A stretch of DNA of 64,000 nt, from positions 2,265,326-2,329,325 of the forward strand of contig JAOSKN010000002.1 in NCBI GenBank assembly GCA_027493525.1, read 5' to 3'. Shown here in pieces: positions 28,772 through 39,192 of the stretch. Origin of the DNA: Planctomycetota bacterium (GTDB lineage: Bacteria; Planctomycetota; SZUA-567; H5-PLA8). Position numbers and translations under genes: made by a program. Each line of letters begins with the position of its first letter. Positions within the stretch are counted from its first letter, which is position 1. The notes below the pieces were generated by a model. It searched no databases, was not told the DNA's origin, and saw only the letters and a list, made by a program, of their open reading frames with translations.

Positions 28772-30669
28772 GGCGCGCGGCTCCGTTCCCCGGCCGCCTG
28801 CGCTTGCCGCGGGCGGCGTGGCCGCTGGCGCTCGCCGCGTGCGCGGCCTGCGCGGGCGAAGGCGTGCGGATCGATGCGGGCGTGAAGCCGGAGCGGATCT
28901 ATTACGGCGAGTCGGCGGTTTACGTCCTCCAGGCCAGTAACGTGAAGGAGATCGAGAAGGCGGAACTGCCGGGGCTCGAAGAAGATTTCGTGGTGGAAGG
29001 CCCGCGGGTGCAGTATTCGCGGGAGCAGGTCAATTTCTCGAAGATCAGCGAGATCGCGCGCCTGACGTACCAGCTCACGCCGCGGCGGAGCGGGAAATTC
29101 GAGCTGCCCGCGCCAAAGGTCACGATCGGCGGGAAGGTGTACCTCGGCCCGAAGACGACCTTGGACGTACTGGAGCCGGAGCGGCAGGACGCGGTGCTGA
29201 TGAGCCTGGAGGCGCAGCCGCGGCGCGTCTACCCGGGACAGCCGTTCGGGGTGACGCTGCGGATCGCGATGAAGCCGCTGCCGGGCGGCGACCCGCGCGA
29301 GCCGATCACGCTGCTGCCTTCGGTCGAGCTGCGGATTCCCTGGCTCAAGGAACCGCCTTCCGGCGTGACGCTGCTCACCGACGTGAAGGCCCTGCTGGGC
29401 GGCCTGCTGACACGCGGGCGCGGCGAAGCGGCGCGGGGCTTCAAGCTGGAGGACTGGCAGGTCGGCGGGGGTTTCTCGTTCTTCGAGCAGTCGGCGGTGG
29501 TGCGCCCGGAGGCGAAGCGGGAGAAACGCGCGGGCCTGGACGGGAAAGAGCACGAGTATTTCGTTTACGAGATCGCGGCGCGCTTTAAGGGCGAGAAGCC
29601 AGGGCGCTACGAGTTCGGCCCTGACGTGCTGCAAGGGAACTTTATCGTCGGGGCGCAGGGGCGGCGCTACGAGATCAAACGTTTCCCCGTGGTCGCGGGG
29701 CCGGCGTCGGTCGAAGTGGTCGACGTGGCGACGCTGGCTCATCCGCCCGATTTCACGGGCGCGATCGGCGGCTACACGGTCTCGGCCGCGGCGAACCCGC
29801 TGGAACTGCGCGTGGGGGATCCGTTGACGCTCGAACTGACCGTCAAGGCCGCGCCGGGGAGCATCGGGTGGGAGCGCGTGGGCGCGCCGAACTTGAAGCA
29901 CCAGGCGGACCTCGCCCGCGACTTCGTGCTGCTGGACGAGGAGCCGGTCGGGGAGGTCCTGGGCGAGACCAAACGCTTCCAGTACGCGCTGCGGCCGAAG
30001 CGCGCGGGCGTGAGCGTCCCGCCGATCGCGTTCCGCTACTTCGACCCGCAGAGCGAACGGTTCGTGCAGGTGCAGACGGAGCCGATCGCCCTGAAGGTCA
30101 CGGAGACGGCGGGGCTGGGCGCCGGCGACGTGATGACCTCGCGCCGTGGCGACGCGGAGACGGCGCAGGTGAAGCGCTCGGAAGGCGGCATCCACCAGAA
30201 CGTCACGGACCTTGGCGCGCTCGGCGACCGGCGCGCCGACCCGCGCGTCTTCGCCGCGTACCCGTTCGCGCTGGCGCTCTGCTACGCGGGGCTGGCGGCG
30301 TACGTCGAGCGCAAGCGGCGCCGGGCGACGGACGTGGCGTGGCAGCGGCGGCAGCGCGCGCTGGCCGAGGCGCGGAAGGCGCTGCAGGCCGCGCGCGAAT
30401 CCGGCCCCGGCGCGCCGGGCCGCGCGCGCGCCGCGCTGCTGGGGCTGGTGGCCGACCACTGCAACCTGGCCGCGGCGGGGCTGACGCCGCGCGACGCGGC
30501 GGCGGCGCTGCATGCGCGCGGCGTGCCGGAGGTGCTGCGCGGCGAACTGGCGGCGCTGCTGGAGCGGCTGGAGACGGCGGCCTTCGGCGGCGGGGCGGGC
30601 CTGGACGAGGGGCTGCTCGCGAACGCCGAGGATCTGGCGAAGCGGCTGGACGCGGAGGCGCGCCGATGA
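28768..30669 (+). CDS. batD: BatD-like membrane protein
   Basis: 633 residues, GTG start overlapping the previous stop in GTGA. A signal sequence is followed by beta-sandwich BatD domains: VRIDAGVKPERIYYGESAVY, then YQLTPRRSGKFELPAPKVTI, which is the typical BatD segment, repeated near RFQYALRPKRAGVSVPPI. One transmembrane helix (FALALCYAGLAAYVE, ~residues 505-520) leads to a helical cytoplasmic C-terminus. BatD is a periplasm-facing partner of BatA/B in the Bat complex. Confidence 0.88.
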   Translation: MRRAAPFPGRLRLPRAAWPLALAACAACAGEGVRIDAGVKPERIYYGESAVYVLQASNVKEIEKAELPGLEEDFVVEGPRVQYSREQVNFSKISEIARLTYQLTPRRSGKFELPAPKVTIGGKVYLGPKTTLDVLEPERQDAVLMSLEAQPRRVYPGQPFGVTLRIAMKPLPGGDPREPITLLPSVELRIPWLKEPPSGVTLLTDVKALLGGLLTRGRGEAARGFKLEDWQVGGGFSFFEQSAVVRPEAKREKRAGLDGKEHEYFVYEIAARFKGEKPGRYEFGPDVLQGNFIVGAQGRRYEIKRFPVVAGPASVEVVDVATLAHPPDFTGAIGGYTVSAAANPLELRVGDPLTLELTVKAAPGSIGWERVGAPNLKHQADLARDFVLLDEEPVGEVLGETKRFQYALRPKRAGVSVPPIAFRYFDPQSERFVQVQTEPIALKVTETAGLGAGDVMTSRRGDAETAQVKRSEGGIHQNVTDLGALGDRRADPRVFAAYPFALALCYAGLAAYVERKRRRATDVAWQRRQRALAEARKALQAARESGPGAPGRARAALLGLVADHCNLAAAGLTPRDAAAALHARGVPEVLRGELAALLERLETAAFGGGAGLDEGLLANAEDLAKRLDAEARR

Positions 30670-31433
30670 TCGCGCGGCTGGCGCTGGCGGCGCTGCTCGT
30701 GCTGCCCGGCCTCTCGCGCGGCGAGGACCGCGGACGCACGTTCCATCGCGCGCTCGATGCCTTCGAGGCCGCGCGGCGCCCGGAGGAGTTCGCCGAAGCG
30801 GCGCGCCTGTTCGAGGCGGTGCTCGAGGGCGGCTACGAGAACGGCGCGGTCTGCTACGACCTGGGCAACGCGTGGTACCGCGCGGGCCAGTACGGCCGGG
30901 CCATCGCGGCCTACCGGCAGGCGCTGCGGCACCTGCCGCGCGACGGGTACGTCCGGGCGAACCTGGAAGCGGCGCAGGCGGCGGCCGCCGCATCGGCGGC
31001 CGAACCGGCTCCCGCGTGGTGGCAGCGGGTGCTCTTCTGGCACGCGGAGCTGGCGCAGCGGGAGCGGCTCTGGCTTTCGGCGGCGTGTTGGACGCTGGTC
31101 TTCGCACTGGCGCTGGCGCGGCTTGTGCTTAAGACCCCGGAGCGCCCGCGTCCGGCGCTGCGCGCGGGGCTCGTCGCGGCGGCCGCGGTCGCGCTGGTCT
31201 GCTCGGCCAGCGCCGCGCTGGGGCAACTCGACGAGTCCGTGCCGCGCGGGGTGGTCGTGGCCGAGGCCGCGGCGCGCAAGGGCGACGGCGAGACCTACGA
31301 GCCGGCCTTCGACAAGCCGCTCAAGGAAGGTTCGGAATTCGTGGTGCTCGAGACGCGCGGCGCGTGGATCCAGATCCGTCTGCCTGGGGTGGGCGACGGC
31401 TGGGTGCCGTCGCGCAGCGTCGTCACGTACTGA
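30666..31433 (+). CDS. batE: BatE-like TPR and SH3 domain protein
   Basis: 255 residues, ATG start overlapping the BatD stop in ATGA. A signal peptide (ARLALAALLVLPGLSRGED) is followed by tetratricopeptide repeats (NGAVCYDLGNAWYRAGQYGR), two membrane helices (~residues 135-185) and a C-terminal SH3-like domain (GSEFVVLETRGAWIQIRLPG). This order is characteristic of the last gene of Bat operons. Its stop is three bases from that of the convergent gene. Confidence 0.88.
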   Translation: MIARLALAALLVLPGLSRGEDRGRTFHRALDAFEAARRPEEFAEAARLFEAVLEGGYENGAVCYDLGNAWYRAGQYGRAIAAYRQALRHLPRDGYVRANLEAAQAAAAASAAEPAPAWWQRVLFWHAELAQRERLWLSAACWTLVFALALARLVLKTPERPRPALRAGLVAAAAVALVCSASAALGQLDESVPRGVVVAEAAARKGDGETYEPAFDKPLKEGSEFVVLETRGAWIQIRLPGVGDGWVPSRSVVTY

Positions 31434-31436
31434 ACG

Positions 31437-34382
31437 CTACCTGCCCTTCACGCCCTGTTCCAGGACGAGCAGCCAGGTCATGCCCGGGCGATCGAGGGTC
31501 CCGATGAGCGCGTCCTCGGTGTCGAAGAAGCACGTGCCGGTCCGTTCGTCGCCGTCAAGAAAGCAGATGAAATCGAGCTGCCGGCCGGGGTCGCCGCGCT
31601 CCTGGGCGAACTTGCGGACGATCTCGACGGCCGGAAGCGTCTTGCGCCCCATCACGTCCACGAGCGGGAATTCGAGCGGCCCGTCGTAGGCGCGGAAGAC
31701 CAGCTCCGTGCAGACGATCTTGTCGGTGCTGAAGAAGTCGAACTCGAAGTCGTAGGGCTTGTCCAGGTGGCTGAAGGCGCGGGCGATGGCTTCCTTCTTT
31801 TCATCGAGCGAGAGGCGCGGGCGGAGGACGCAGACGGCGTCGCCGCCGCCGCAACTGTGCTCGAGGGAGGCGCAGACCACACCCTCGCTGAGCGCTTCGA
31901 CGATCGCGTGGGGGTGGCCGGCCTCGTCGGCGCCCGCGAAGGTCTTCCAATGCGGCTTGACGCGGGGATCGGCGTCGAGGCCGAGTTCGCGCAGGTCCTG
32001 GGGCGTGCCAACGTAGAGCGCCCCGTGGGGCCAGTAGCCGGGCAGGAAGGCGTTGGAGAGATACCAGTTGCGGCGTTCGAGCAGGATGTCGCCGGGTTCG
32101 AGGCGCGCGCGGAGTTTATCGAGGTTCTCGCGGTCGATGAGCGCGCGGCCTTCGCGGGGTTCTCGAAGCTTGGTGTCGCCGATCCAGGTGGCGACGAGGG
32201 ATTGAACGCGGTAGGCGGCGCCTTTGCCCAGGCCGGTCACGTCGCCGAGGACCATGCCGGCCTTCTCCTTCCAGACGTTTTCGCCGAGTTCCGCGATGGT
32301 TTCGCGCCCCCGCGCGATGCGCTCGTGGAACCCTGCGTGGGGCTCGCCCGCCGCGAGCCCCTCGGCTTCGAACGCCGGGCGCGCGCCGTCGTAGCGCTCC
32401 AGGGCCTCCAGGAGGAGCTTGCGGTTGTCGAGTTGCGAGAGATTGGCGCGGATGGTGTCGTAGAGGCGCTCCGGGATGCCCCATTCGGGGGCGCCCTCAT
32501 TGAGCTTCTTGACGGATTCTTCGCGCGCGAAGCGGGTGACGAACTTGAGCGACGTGTCGTAGAGCGCGGTGGCTGCGGTGGAAGCGATCAGGAAAGCGCG
32601 AAGCCTGGGGTGTGAGAGCTCGAGATCGTCGCCGCTCCGGTTTCGCCAGACCAGGCGCAGCAGCGCCTTGCGGTAATTGAGGTAGGCGAGCAGTTCGGCG
32701 CGCACGGCGTCGTTGTCTTCCTGCCGGTAATAGGAGCGCTTTCCGGATTCGAATTCCGCGCGGAGTTCGAGGGCGCGGCGTTCCAGCTCGTCGAGGCCGG
32801 CGAGCACGTCGCGGAGGGCGTTTTCGTCGCCGGCCAGGCGCGCCTTCAATTCCTGTTCGGAGAGGAGCGCGAGGCTGGGCGCCTCGCCCGTCAGTTCGGG
32901 GAGCGGCTTGGCGCGGAGGCCGCTGCGGGCCGCGAAGAAAATCGCGAGGAGTACGGCGGCCGTTGCGCCCCAGGCCATTACGCCGCGGACGCGGCGGGGC
33001 CAGAGGGGCGGCGCGGGCGGGAGCGGTTCGACGGGGAAGGCGCGCGCGTACTCGGCGGCGAGCGTGGCGAGGCGCAACTTCAAGGCGGCCTGCGCCTCAA
33101 GCAGTTCGCGGGCGCGCGCGGGCTGAAGCGCCAGCTTGACCTGATGCCACCACAGCGCCAGCGCCTCGCCGGCGTGCGCGAGATACGCCAGCGCCGCGAG
33201 GCCCGCGAAGGGCATCAGCGCGGTCCAGGTCCAGACGGCCCACGGGCGGAAGGCGGTCTGCGCGAGCCAGAACCAGACGACCGCGGCGTACCAGGCGGCG
33301 TAGATCGGGAGCCCCAGGCCGAGGCGCGCCAGGGAGACGGTCGTGCGCCCGGGGGTCTGGAGCTTCGGCGCGAGCAGGCGCACGACCGAGAAGGGCACGA
33401 AATGGTGGACGAAGCCCAACAGCGCGGGGAGCAGCCCCGCCAGCAGCAGGATGGGCGTCCAAAGCAGGCGGAAAAAGAGCGCGGCGCCGCGGTAGCGCAG
33501 GGCGGGGGAGTCGATCCGCAGGCCGGCCGCGCCGACCCGTTCGCGAAACGCGGCGATCTCGTCGATGGCTTCCTCGGCGCGCCCCAGGTCGGCCGCCATG
33601 AAGTAATTGATCGCGCCGGCGATGCGCTTGCGCAGCAGCAGCGGCGCGGCTGGATGCGCGGCGACTTCCTTCGAAGGCGGAACGAGGGCCTCCAGGTCCG
33701 GCAGCAGCGGCGCCCAGGCGGCGTGATCGAGATGCACGGTCAGGTTTTTCAGTTGGCGTTCGAGTTCGCGCGTCAGCGCGCGCATGGCCTTGCGCCCGTC
33801 GTTCTCGTGCCGCAACAGCCACTCGGCGGCGTCGATGGGCTCCCCCACCCGCACCCAGACCGCGCTGCGGAAACGCTCCTTGTCCTGGTAGTTAATGCCA
33901 AGGGGCACGATCTTGAGGTTCCGCGCGCCCTTCTCGAGGGCCCGCATCGCGATGCGCGCGGCGCCGGAGCGGACCATGGCGACCTGGGGCGCGTCGTGGG
34001 TCAGGCCTTCGGGGAAGATGCCGAGGGCCTCGCCTTGGGCCAGCAGGTCCGCGCCGGCATCGAGCGAGCCGGCGTTCTTCGTCACGTCGGCGGCGTCCTG
34101 CGCGCGGTAGGCGGGGATCATCCCCAGCGCCCGCAGCAGCGCGCCGAGGACCGGCACGTCGAAGAGCGGGGCCTTGGCCAGGTAGCGCACGGGCCGGCCG
34201 GCAGTCACCCCGACTACGACCGGATCGAGCATGGAGTTGGGATGGTTCGCCGCGAAAAGCACCGGGCCGTCGCGCGGAATTCGCGCGGCGTCGCCGATTT
34301 CGATTCGGGGATAGTAAAGGCGCGCCAAGCGGCGAACGGTCCATCGCGCGAGATTGCCCAGCAGCGAGCCGCGTGCGCTCAT
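31437..34382 (-). CDS. PlsC-type acyltransferase fused to a permuted NlpC/P60 (YiiX-like) cysteine hydrolase
   Basis: 981 residues from the ATG at 34382. Residues 1-220 are a glycerolipid acyltransferase with the active-site block AANHPNSMLDP (H47 to D53, the HX5D spacing seen in Gpt2/Sct1-like enzymes) and the FPEG motif in GIFPEGLTH. Several membrane helices follow at ~350-470 and near 545. The C-terminal third has the YiiX/YebB-like permuted papain fold: GDILLERRNWYLSNAFLPGY, the His in WPHGALYVGTP, and the nucleophile Cys in KIVCTELVFRAY. Such folds act on acyl or peptide bonds. The fusion suggests coupled acyl transfer and acyl/amide hydrolysis on a lipid. Confidence 0.8.
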   Translation of the reverse strand: MSARGSLLGNLARWTVRRLARLYYPRIEIGDAARIPRDGPVLFAANHPNSMLDPVVVGVTAGRPVRYLAKAPLFDVPVLGALLRALGMIPAYRAQDAADVTKNAGSLDAGADLLAQGEALGIFPEGLTHDAPQVAMVRSGAARIAMRALEKGARNLKIVPLGINYQDKERFRSAVWVRVGEPIDAAEWLLRHENDGRKAMRALTRELERQLKNLTVHLDHAAWAPLLPDLEALVPPSKEVAAHPAAPLLLRKRIAGAINYFMAADLGRAEEAIDEIAAFRERVGAAGLRIDSPALRYRGAALFFRLLWTPILLLAGLLPALLGFVHHFVPFSVVRLLAPKLQTPGRTTVSLARLGLGLPIYAAWYAAVVWFWLAQTAFRPWAVWTWTALMPFAGLAALAYLAHAGEALALWWHQVKLALQPARARELLEAQAALKLRLATLAAEYARAFPVEPLPPAPPLWPRRVRGVMAWGATAAVLLAIFFAARSGLRAKPLPELTGEAPSLALLSEQELKARLAGDENALRDVLAGLDELERRALELRAEFESGKRSYYRQEDNDAVRAELLAYLNYRKALLRLVWRNRSGDDLELSHPRLRAFLIASTAATALYDTSLKFVTRFAREESVKKLNEGAPEWGIPERLYDTIRANLSQLDNRKLLLEALERYDGARPAFEAEGLAAGEPHAGFHERIARGRETIAELGENVWKEKAGMVLGDVTGLGKGAAYRVQSLVATWIGDTKLREPREGRALIDRENLDKLRARLEPGDILLERRNWYLSNAFLPGYWPHGALYVGTPQDLRELGLDADPRVKPHWKTFAGADEAGHPHAIVEALSEGVVCASLEHSCGGGDAVCVLRPRLSLDEKKEAIARAFSHLDKPYDFEFDFFSTDKIVCTELVFRAYDGPLEFPLVDVMGRKTLPAVEIVRKFAQERGDPGRQLDFICFLDGDERTGTCFFDTEDALIGTLDRPGMTWLLVLEQGVKGR

Positions 34383-34515
34383 GGATTCGATAGGACCACC
34401 CGCTGAATCGAGAACCCAGGATACTCCCATTCGCCGCGGCGTCAATGCGCCGGAATTAGCACCCGTGCAGGGCCGAAAGCGGCGCGTTATAAAGGAAGAA
34501 GAGGAAAGGCGAACC

Positions 34516-36950
34516 ATGGCCGACGGTCTTCAGGAACGGACCCTGGCGGTGAAGGGCATGCACTGCGCCTCCTGCGCGCAGCGCGTGGAGACGGCGTTGC
34601 GCGGCGTGGCGGGCGTGGACGAAGCCGCGGTGAACTTCGCCACGCGCTCGGCGCATGTCGCCGGGGGCGCGGGATTCGAGGAACTCGCGCGGGCGGTCAA
34701 GGCCGCAGGTTACGAACTCGCGCCGATGCAGGCCGACGGGGGGGCGGGCGAAGAGCGCGCGGCGCTCGGCTCGGCCCGGCTCAGCTTCCTCCTTTCGGCG
34801 GTCCTGACGGTCCCGGTGATGCTGACCATGGTTCCGGGTCTGGCGGAGGCCGCGCCGTGGCTGGCGGGCTGGGGCGCGGCGATCCTGACGACCCTGGTGC
34901 TGGCCGGGCCGGGGCGCGGGTTCTTCGTGCGCGCGGCACGGCAGGCGCTGCGCCTGCACTCGAACATGGACACGCTGGTGGCGCTGGGCGCGGGGGCCGC
35001 ATGGCTCTTCAGCGCGATGACGTTGTTGGAGCACGGGGCGGGGCATGCGTACTTCGAGTCGGCGGCGGTGATCGTCACGCTGGTCCTGCTGGGGCGCTGG
35101 TTCGAGGAACGCGCGCGCTTCGCGGCGGGGACGCGGTGCGCGGGCTGATGGCGCTGGCGCCGGCAACGGCGACCGTGCTGCGGGACGGCGAGGAGCGCGA
35201 GACGCCCGTGGAGGCGCTGGCGCGGGGGCGACCGGATTCGACTGCGCCCCGGCGACCGGGTGCCGGTGGACGGGACGGTGCTCTCGGGGAGGCCGCGGTC
35301 AACGAGGCGGCGCTGACCGGCGAGCCGATCCCCGCGCGGCGCAAGCCCGGCGACGCGCTGGCGGCCGGCGCGGTCGTCGAAGAAGGGTCGCTGGTCTTCG
35401 AGGCCACGCGCGTGGGGCGCGAGACCTCGCTGGCGCAGACGGTGCTGGCGGTCGAACAGGCGCTGGGCACGAAGGCCGAGTCGCAACGGCTGGCCGACCG
35501 GATCAGCGGGATCTTCGTGCCGGGCGTGATCCTGATCGCGCTGGCGACGGGGCTGGGCTGGTTGCTGGCGGGGCAGCCGTTCGAGGCGGCCGTGGGGCCG
35601 GTGCTGAGCGTGCTGCTGATCGCGTGCCCCTGCGCGCTGGGCCTGGCGACGCCAACCGTGGTGATGGTCGCCAGCGGACGCGCGGCGCGGGCGGGGATCC
35701 TGGTGAGCCGCGCGGCGGCGCTGGAGCGCGCGGGCCGGCTCGACGTGCTGCTCTGCGACAAGACCGGCACGCTCACCGAAGGGCGTCCGGAGGTGGTCTT
35801 CTTCAAGGCGCTGCCGGGCGGCGGCGAACCCGATCCGCGCGTGCTGGCGGCCCTGCGCGCGGTGGAGCGGCCGAGCGAACATCCGGTGGCGCGCGCGATC
35901 GTGCGCTGGTGCGAGGCGCGGGCGGCCGGGCGCGCGGACGGGCCGGAAGCGGAACGCTTCGAGTCCTTCAGCGGGCGCGGCGTGAAGGCGCTCGTCGGGG
36001 GCGTGACGGTCGTGGCCGGGAGCCCGGCGTTCGTGCGCGAGCATCTGGCCGCGGGCGAGCGGTTGCCGGACGAGGCGGACGTTCCGGACGCGGCGACGGC
36101 GGCCGCGGCGGCGCTGGACGGAAAGCCCGCGCTGCTCCTGGGCCTGGGGGACCGGCTGCGTCCCGGCACGGCGGAGGCGGCGCGCGCGCTAGAAGCGCTG
36201 GGCGTGGAGGTCCACCTGGCCACGGGCGACCGCGCGCCGGCGGCGCGGGCGGCGGCGCGCGAAGCCGGCATCGCGGCGGAACGGGTCCACGCGGGTCTGC
36301 GCCCCGAGGACAAGCTTGCGCTGGTCGAGAAGCTGCGCGGGGCGGGCCGGCGCGTGGGCATGGTCGGCGACGGGATCAACGACGCGTCCGCGCTGGCGGC
36401 CGCCGAAGTGGGCTTCGCGGTGGGCTCGGGGACGGGGATCGCGATGCAGGCGGCGGACATCACGCTCAAGACGCCCGACCTGGCGAAGGTGGCGGAGGCG
36501 ATCGCGCTGGCGCGGGCCTCGCGCCGCGTGATCCTGCAGAACCTTGGATGGGCCTTCGGCTACAACGTGCTCGCGATTCCGGTGGCGGCGGCCGGTGCGC
36601 TGAACCCGATGCTCGCGGCGGCGGCGATGTCGTTCTCGTCGGTCTCCGTCGTGGCCAACGCGCTGCGCCTTCGGCGCGGGAAGGCGGTTCCAGAACCGGC
36701 TCCACGCGCGGAGGAGCCGGCGAGGGCGCCCGCGGCCGGCGAGATGGCGTCGCTCACCCTGCCCGTCGAGGGCATGAGCTGCGGGCACTGCACGCGGACC
36801 GTCACCGACGCGCTGCGCGCCCTGGATGGCGTGCGGGAGGTGAGCGTGGTCTTGAAGCCCGGCGAGGCGCGCGTGGCCTTCGATCCGGCGCGAGTGGACC
36901 GCGCGCGGCTGGCCGAAGCCGTGCGCAAGGCAGGATTCAAGGTCTCCTGA
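34516..36950 (+). CDS. copA: Copper-translocating P1B-type ATPase (frameshifted)
   Basis: N-terminal heavy-metal-binding domain with MHCASC (Cys ~17 and 20), metal site ACPCALGLATPT in the membrane, phosphorylation site DKTGT, HP motif SEHPVARAI, and hinge GMVGDGINDASALAAA. Unusually, a second heavy-metal domain (MSCGHCTRTV) sits at the C-terminus. The frame is lost at 35127-35130, 35224-35228 and 35286-35289, all G runs of 4-5; changes of +1, -1 and +1 restore one 811-residue protein including the actuator motif LTGEPIP. It exports Cu(I) from the cytoplasm. No copper regulator is adjacent. An MFS gene follows. Confidence 0.85.
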
Positions 36951-36960
36951 AAGGCCGCGC

Positions 36961-38172
36961 TTGCGCCACCTCTGGTTCCTCACCTTCGTCTGCGGGCTGT
37001 ACGGGGTCGCGATCGGCGTCTGGAGCGTCGCGACGCCGCAGGCGTGCCTGGCGCTGGGCCTGACGAGCGAGCAGCTTGGGATCGTGGGCGCGGGCGCGGC
37101 CGTGGGGTATGCGCTGAGCTGCCTGCTGCTGGGGCAACTCCTGCGCGCGGTGCCGGGGAAGTACGTGCTGCTGGGCGGCGTGGCGCTGGCGCTGGGAGCC
37201 GCCTTCGCGATGCGCGAGGCCCAGGGGGCCGGCGCGGCGATCGCGGCGCAGCTTACGCTGGGTGTGGCGTCCGGCGCGTTCTGGCCGTTCTGCAGCGCGT
37301 GGATGCTGGACTTCCAAGCCGAAGGCCTCTCGAAGACGCGGATCCTGCGCCATTACAACCTGGCCTGGACCAGCGGCACGATGCTGGGATACCTGGCCGG
37401 CGGCTGGCTCTGCGAATCCGGCGCGGTCTTCGGTTCGTTTCTTGTATGCGCGGGGATCTTCGGGATCTCCCTGCTGCTGGCGCTGGCGCCGAAGGCGACG
37501 GAAAACCCGGGCCACGAAGTGCTGCCGACGAAGACGCGGCAGGCGGCCGAGGCAGCCCGCACGGCGGCGCGGCGCGTGGGCTGGCCGCTGCTTGTCGCGG
37601 CGGTGCTCGCGAACCTCGTCGCGCTCGCATCTCGGGCCGTGGTGAACGTCAACTACGCGGAGCTGAATGAGACGCTGGGCTTCGGCAAGGAGCGGATGGG
37701 GTATCTCGGCGCGGCCTCGCTGGCCGGACAGATGCTCGCCTTCGCCTGCGGGCGCTTCTACGAGCCGTACCTCGGGCTGCGCCGCACGTACGCGCTCATG
37801 GGGCTGGTCCTGGCCGGGTTGTGCGCGGGTTACGCGGAGGCGACATGGCTCCCGGCGTTGCTGCTGCTGGCGGCGCTGAATGGACTGGTGCTTGCCGTGG
37901 CATTTCAGCATGGGCTCTTCGCGGCCATCGGCTTCTTCGCCGCGCCGCGGACGGGGACGACGGTGCACGAGGCGGCGGTCGGACTGGGCACGCTCACGCC
38001 GGCCCTGGCCGGGCTGCTGGTGCAGGCGGCGAAGGAGTCCGCGTGGGATGCGCATGCCGCGCTGCGCGCGCCGCTGTGGGCGCTGGCCTTGCTGGCGCTG
38101 GCGGGGCTGGGGATTCAGTTGCTGCTGGTCTCGCTGCGGCGCGAGGACCGGTTGCTGCTGCGCGCGGCCTGA
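36961..38172 (+). CDS. Major facilitator superfamily transporter
   Basis: 403 residues, about 12 membrane helices, with a TTG start preceded by AAAGG 10 bases after the ATPase stop. The MFS arrangement is seen as two halves separated by a cytoplasmic loop near residues 180-205 (TKTRQAAEAARTAARR). No substrate motif is recognisable. Possible co-expression with the copper ATPase follows from the spacing, but functional coupling is not established. Confidence 0.8.
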   Translation: MRHLWFLTFVCGLYGVAIGVWSVATPQACLALGLTSEQLGIVGAGAAVGYALSCLLLGQLLRAVPGKYVLLGGVALALGAAFAMREAQGAGAAIAAQLTLGVASGAFWPFCSAWMLDFQAEGLSKTRILRHYNLAWTSGTMLGYLAGGWLCESGAVFGSFLVCAGIFGISLLLALAPKATENPGHEVLPTKTRQAAEAARTAARRVGWPLLVAAVLANLVALASRAVVNVNYAELNETLGFGKERMGYLGAASLAGQMLAFACGRFYEPYLGLRRTYALMGLVLAGLCAGYAEATWLPALLLLAALNGLVLAVAFQHGLFAAIGFFAAPRTGTTVHEAAVGLGTLTPALAGLLVQAAKESAWDAHAALRAPLWALALLALAGLGIQLLLVSLRREDRLLLRAA

Positions 38173-38242
38173 AGGGCGAAACTCTTTGTCGTTGTAGGCC
38201 GCCCGCGGGCCGATACAAAGGAAGGGCCGAACCGAGGCACCC

Positions 38243-39190
38243 ATGGCGCGCTGGTACTATTATCCGGGCGAGGAGACGAACGTCCTCGAGAAGCTGCGGA
38301 ACCGCATCTTCCGCAAGCCCGTGCCCGATTTTCCCAAGACGATCCTGATTGAGACCCAATTCGGCTGCAATGCCGGCTGCGTCTTCTGCCAGTACCCGCA
38401 AATCAAGGACGACCTCCCGCGCGGGCGGATGAACAACGCCACCTTCGAGAAGATCGCCAAGGAGTGCGCGGGGCGCGGCGTCGAGCGCTTCATCCTGGCG
38501 CTCGACAATGAACCCTTGATGGACGGAGGGATCGTCGAGAAGTACCGCATCCTGCAGGCGCACTGCCCTGAGGCGAAGCGCAACCTGACCACGAACGGCT
38601 CGCTCTTCACCGAGAAGAAGGTCGAGGAGCTGCTCGGCGGCGGCGCGGTCAACGAGGTCTTCCTCAGCGTCAACGGCTACACGAAGGAGACCTACGAGGC
38701 GCTGATGAAGCTGCCGTTCGAGAAGAGCATGGCGGCGCTCGAGACCTTCTGCGCGTATCTCCGGGCGCATCCGGAGATCAAGCGGAACCTCGAGGTCGCC
38801 GTGAAGGTCGTGAACACGAAGAAGGTCCAGCCCGAATTGCAGCGGATGCGCGAGAAGTGGGAGCAGCGGGAAGGCTTCCGCTTCCTGGTGCTCGACCTGG
38901 ACAACCGCGGCGACCAGCTCGACATGGGCAAGGAGTCGCTGCTGGCCGTCGAGGAGATGAAGCCGAATACGACCTGCCGGCGCCCGTTCCACACGCTGGT
39001 GATCACGTGGGAAGGGCAGGCGGTGATCTGCTGCGTGGACTACATGCGCGAGGTCAAGCTGGGCAGCGTGCACGACCTGTCGGTCTACCAGATCTGGAAC
39101 GGCCCGCACTTCACGAAGCTTCGGCAGGAGTACCTTGCCAAGGAGTTCGCCAACCTGAAGCCGTGCCAGACGTGCAAGATCAACAACTGA
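38243..39190 (+). CDS. Radical SAM enzyme with SPASM-like C-terminal cysteines
   Basis: 315 residues. The iron-sulfur motif CNAGCVFC (CxxxCxxC, residues ~42-49) binds the [4Fe-4S] cluster and S-adenosylmethionine. The barrel follows with FILALDNEPLMDGG and NLTTNGSLFT. The C-terminal Cys set (TTCRRPF, VICCVDYMREVKLG, CQTCKINN) resembles a short SPASM or twitch domain for an auxiliary cluster. Such enzymes often modify peptides, sugars or cofactors. No substrate peptide is seen nearby. A hairpin-like leader lies at 38183-38220. Confidence 0.83.
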   Translation: MARWYYYPGEETNVLEKLRNRIFRKPVPDFPKTILIETQFGCNAGCVFCQYPQIKDDLPRGRMNNATFEKIAKECAGRGVERFILALDNEPLMDGGIVEKYRILQAHCPEAKRNLTTNGSLFTEKKVEELLGGGAVNEVFLSVNGYTKETYEALMKLPFEKSMAALETFCAYLRAHPEIKRNLEVAVKVVNTKKVQPELQRMREKWEQREGFRFLVLDLDNRGDQLDMGKESLLAVEEMKPNTTCRRPFHTLVITWEGQAVICCVDYMREVKLGSVHDLSVYQIWNGPHFTKLRQEYLAKEFANLKPCQTCKINN

Positions 39191-39192
39191 AG

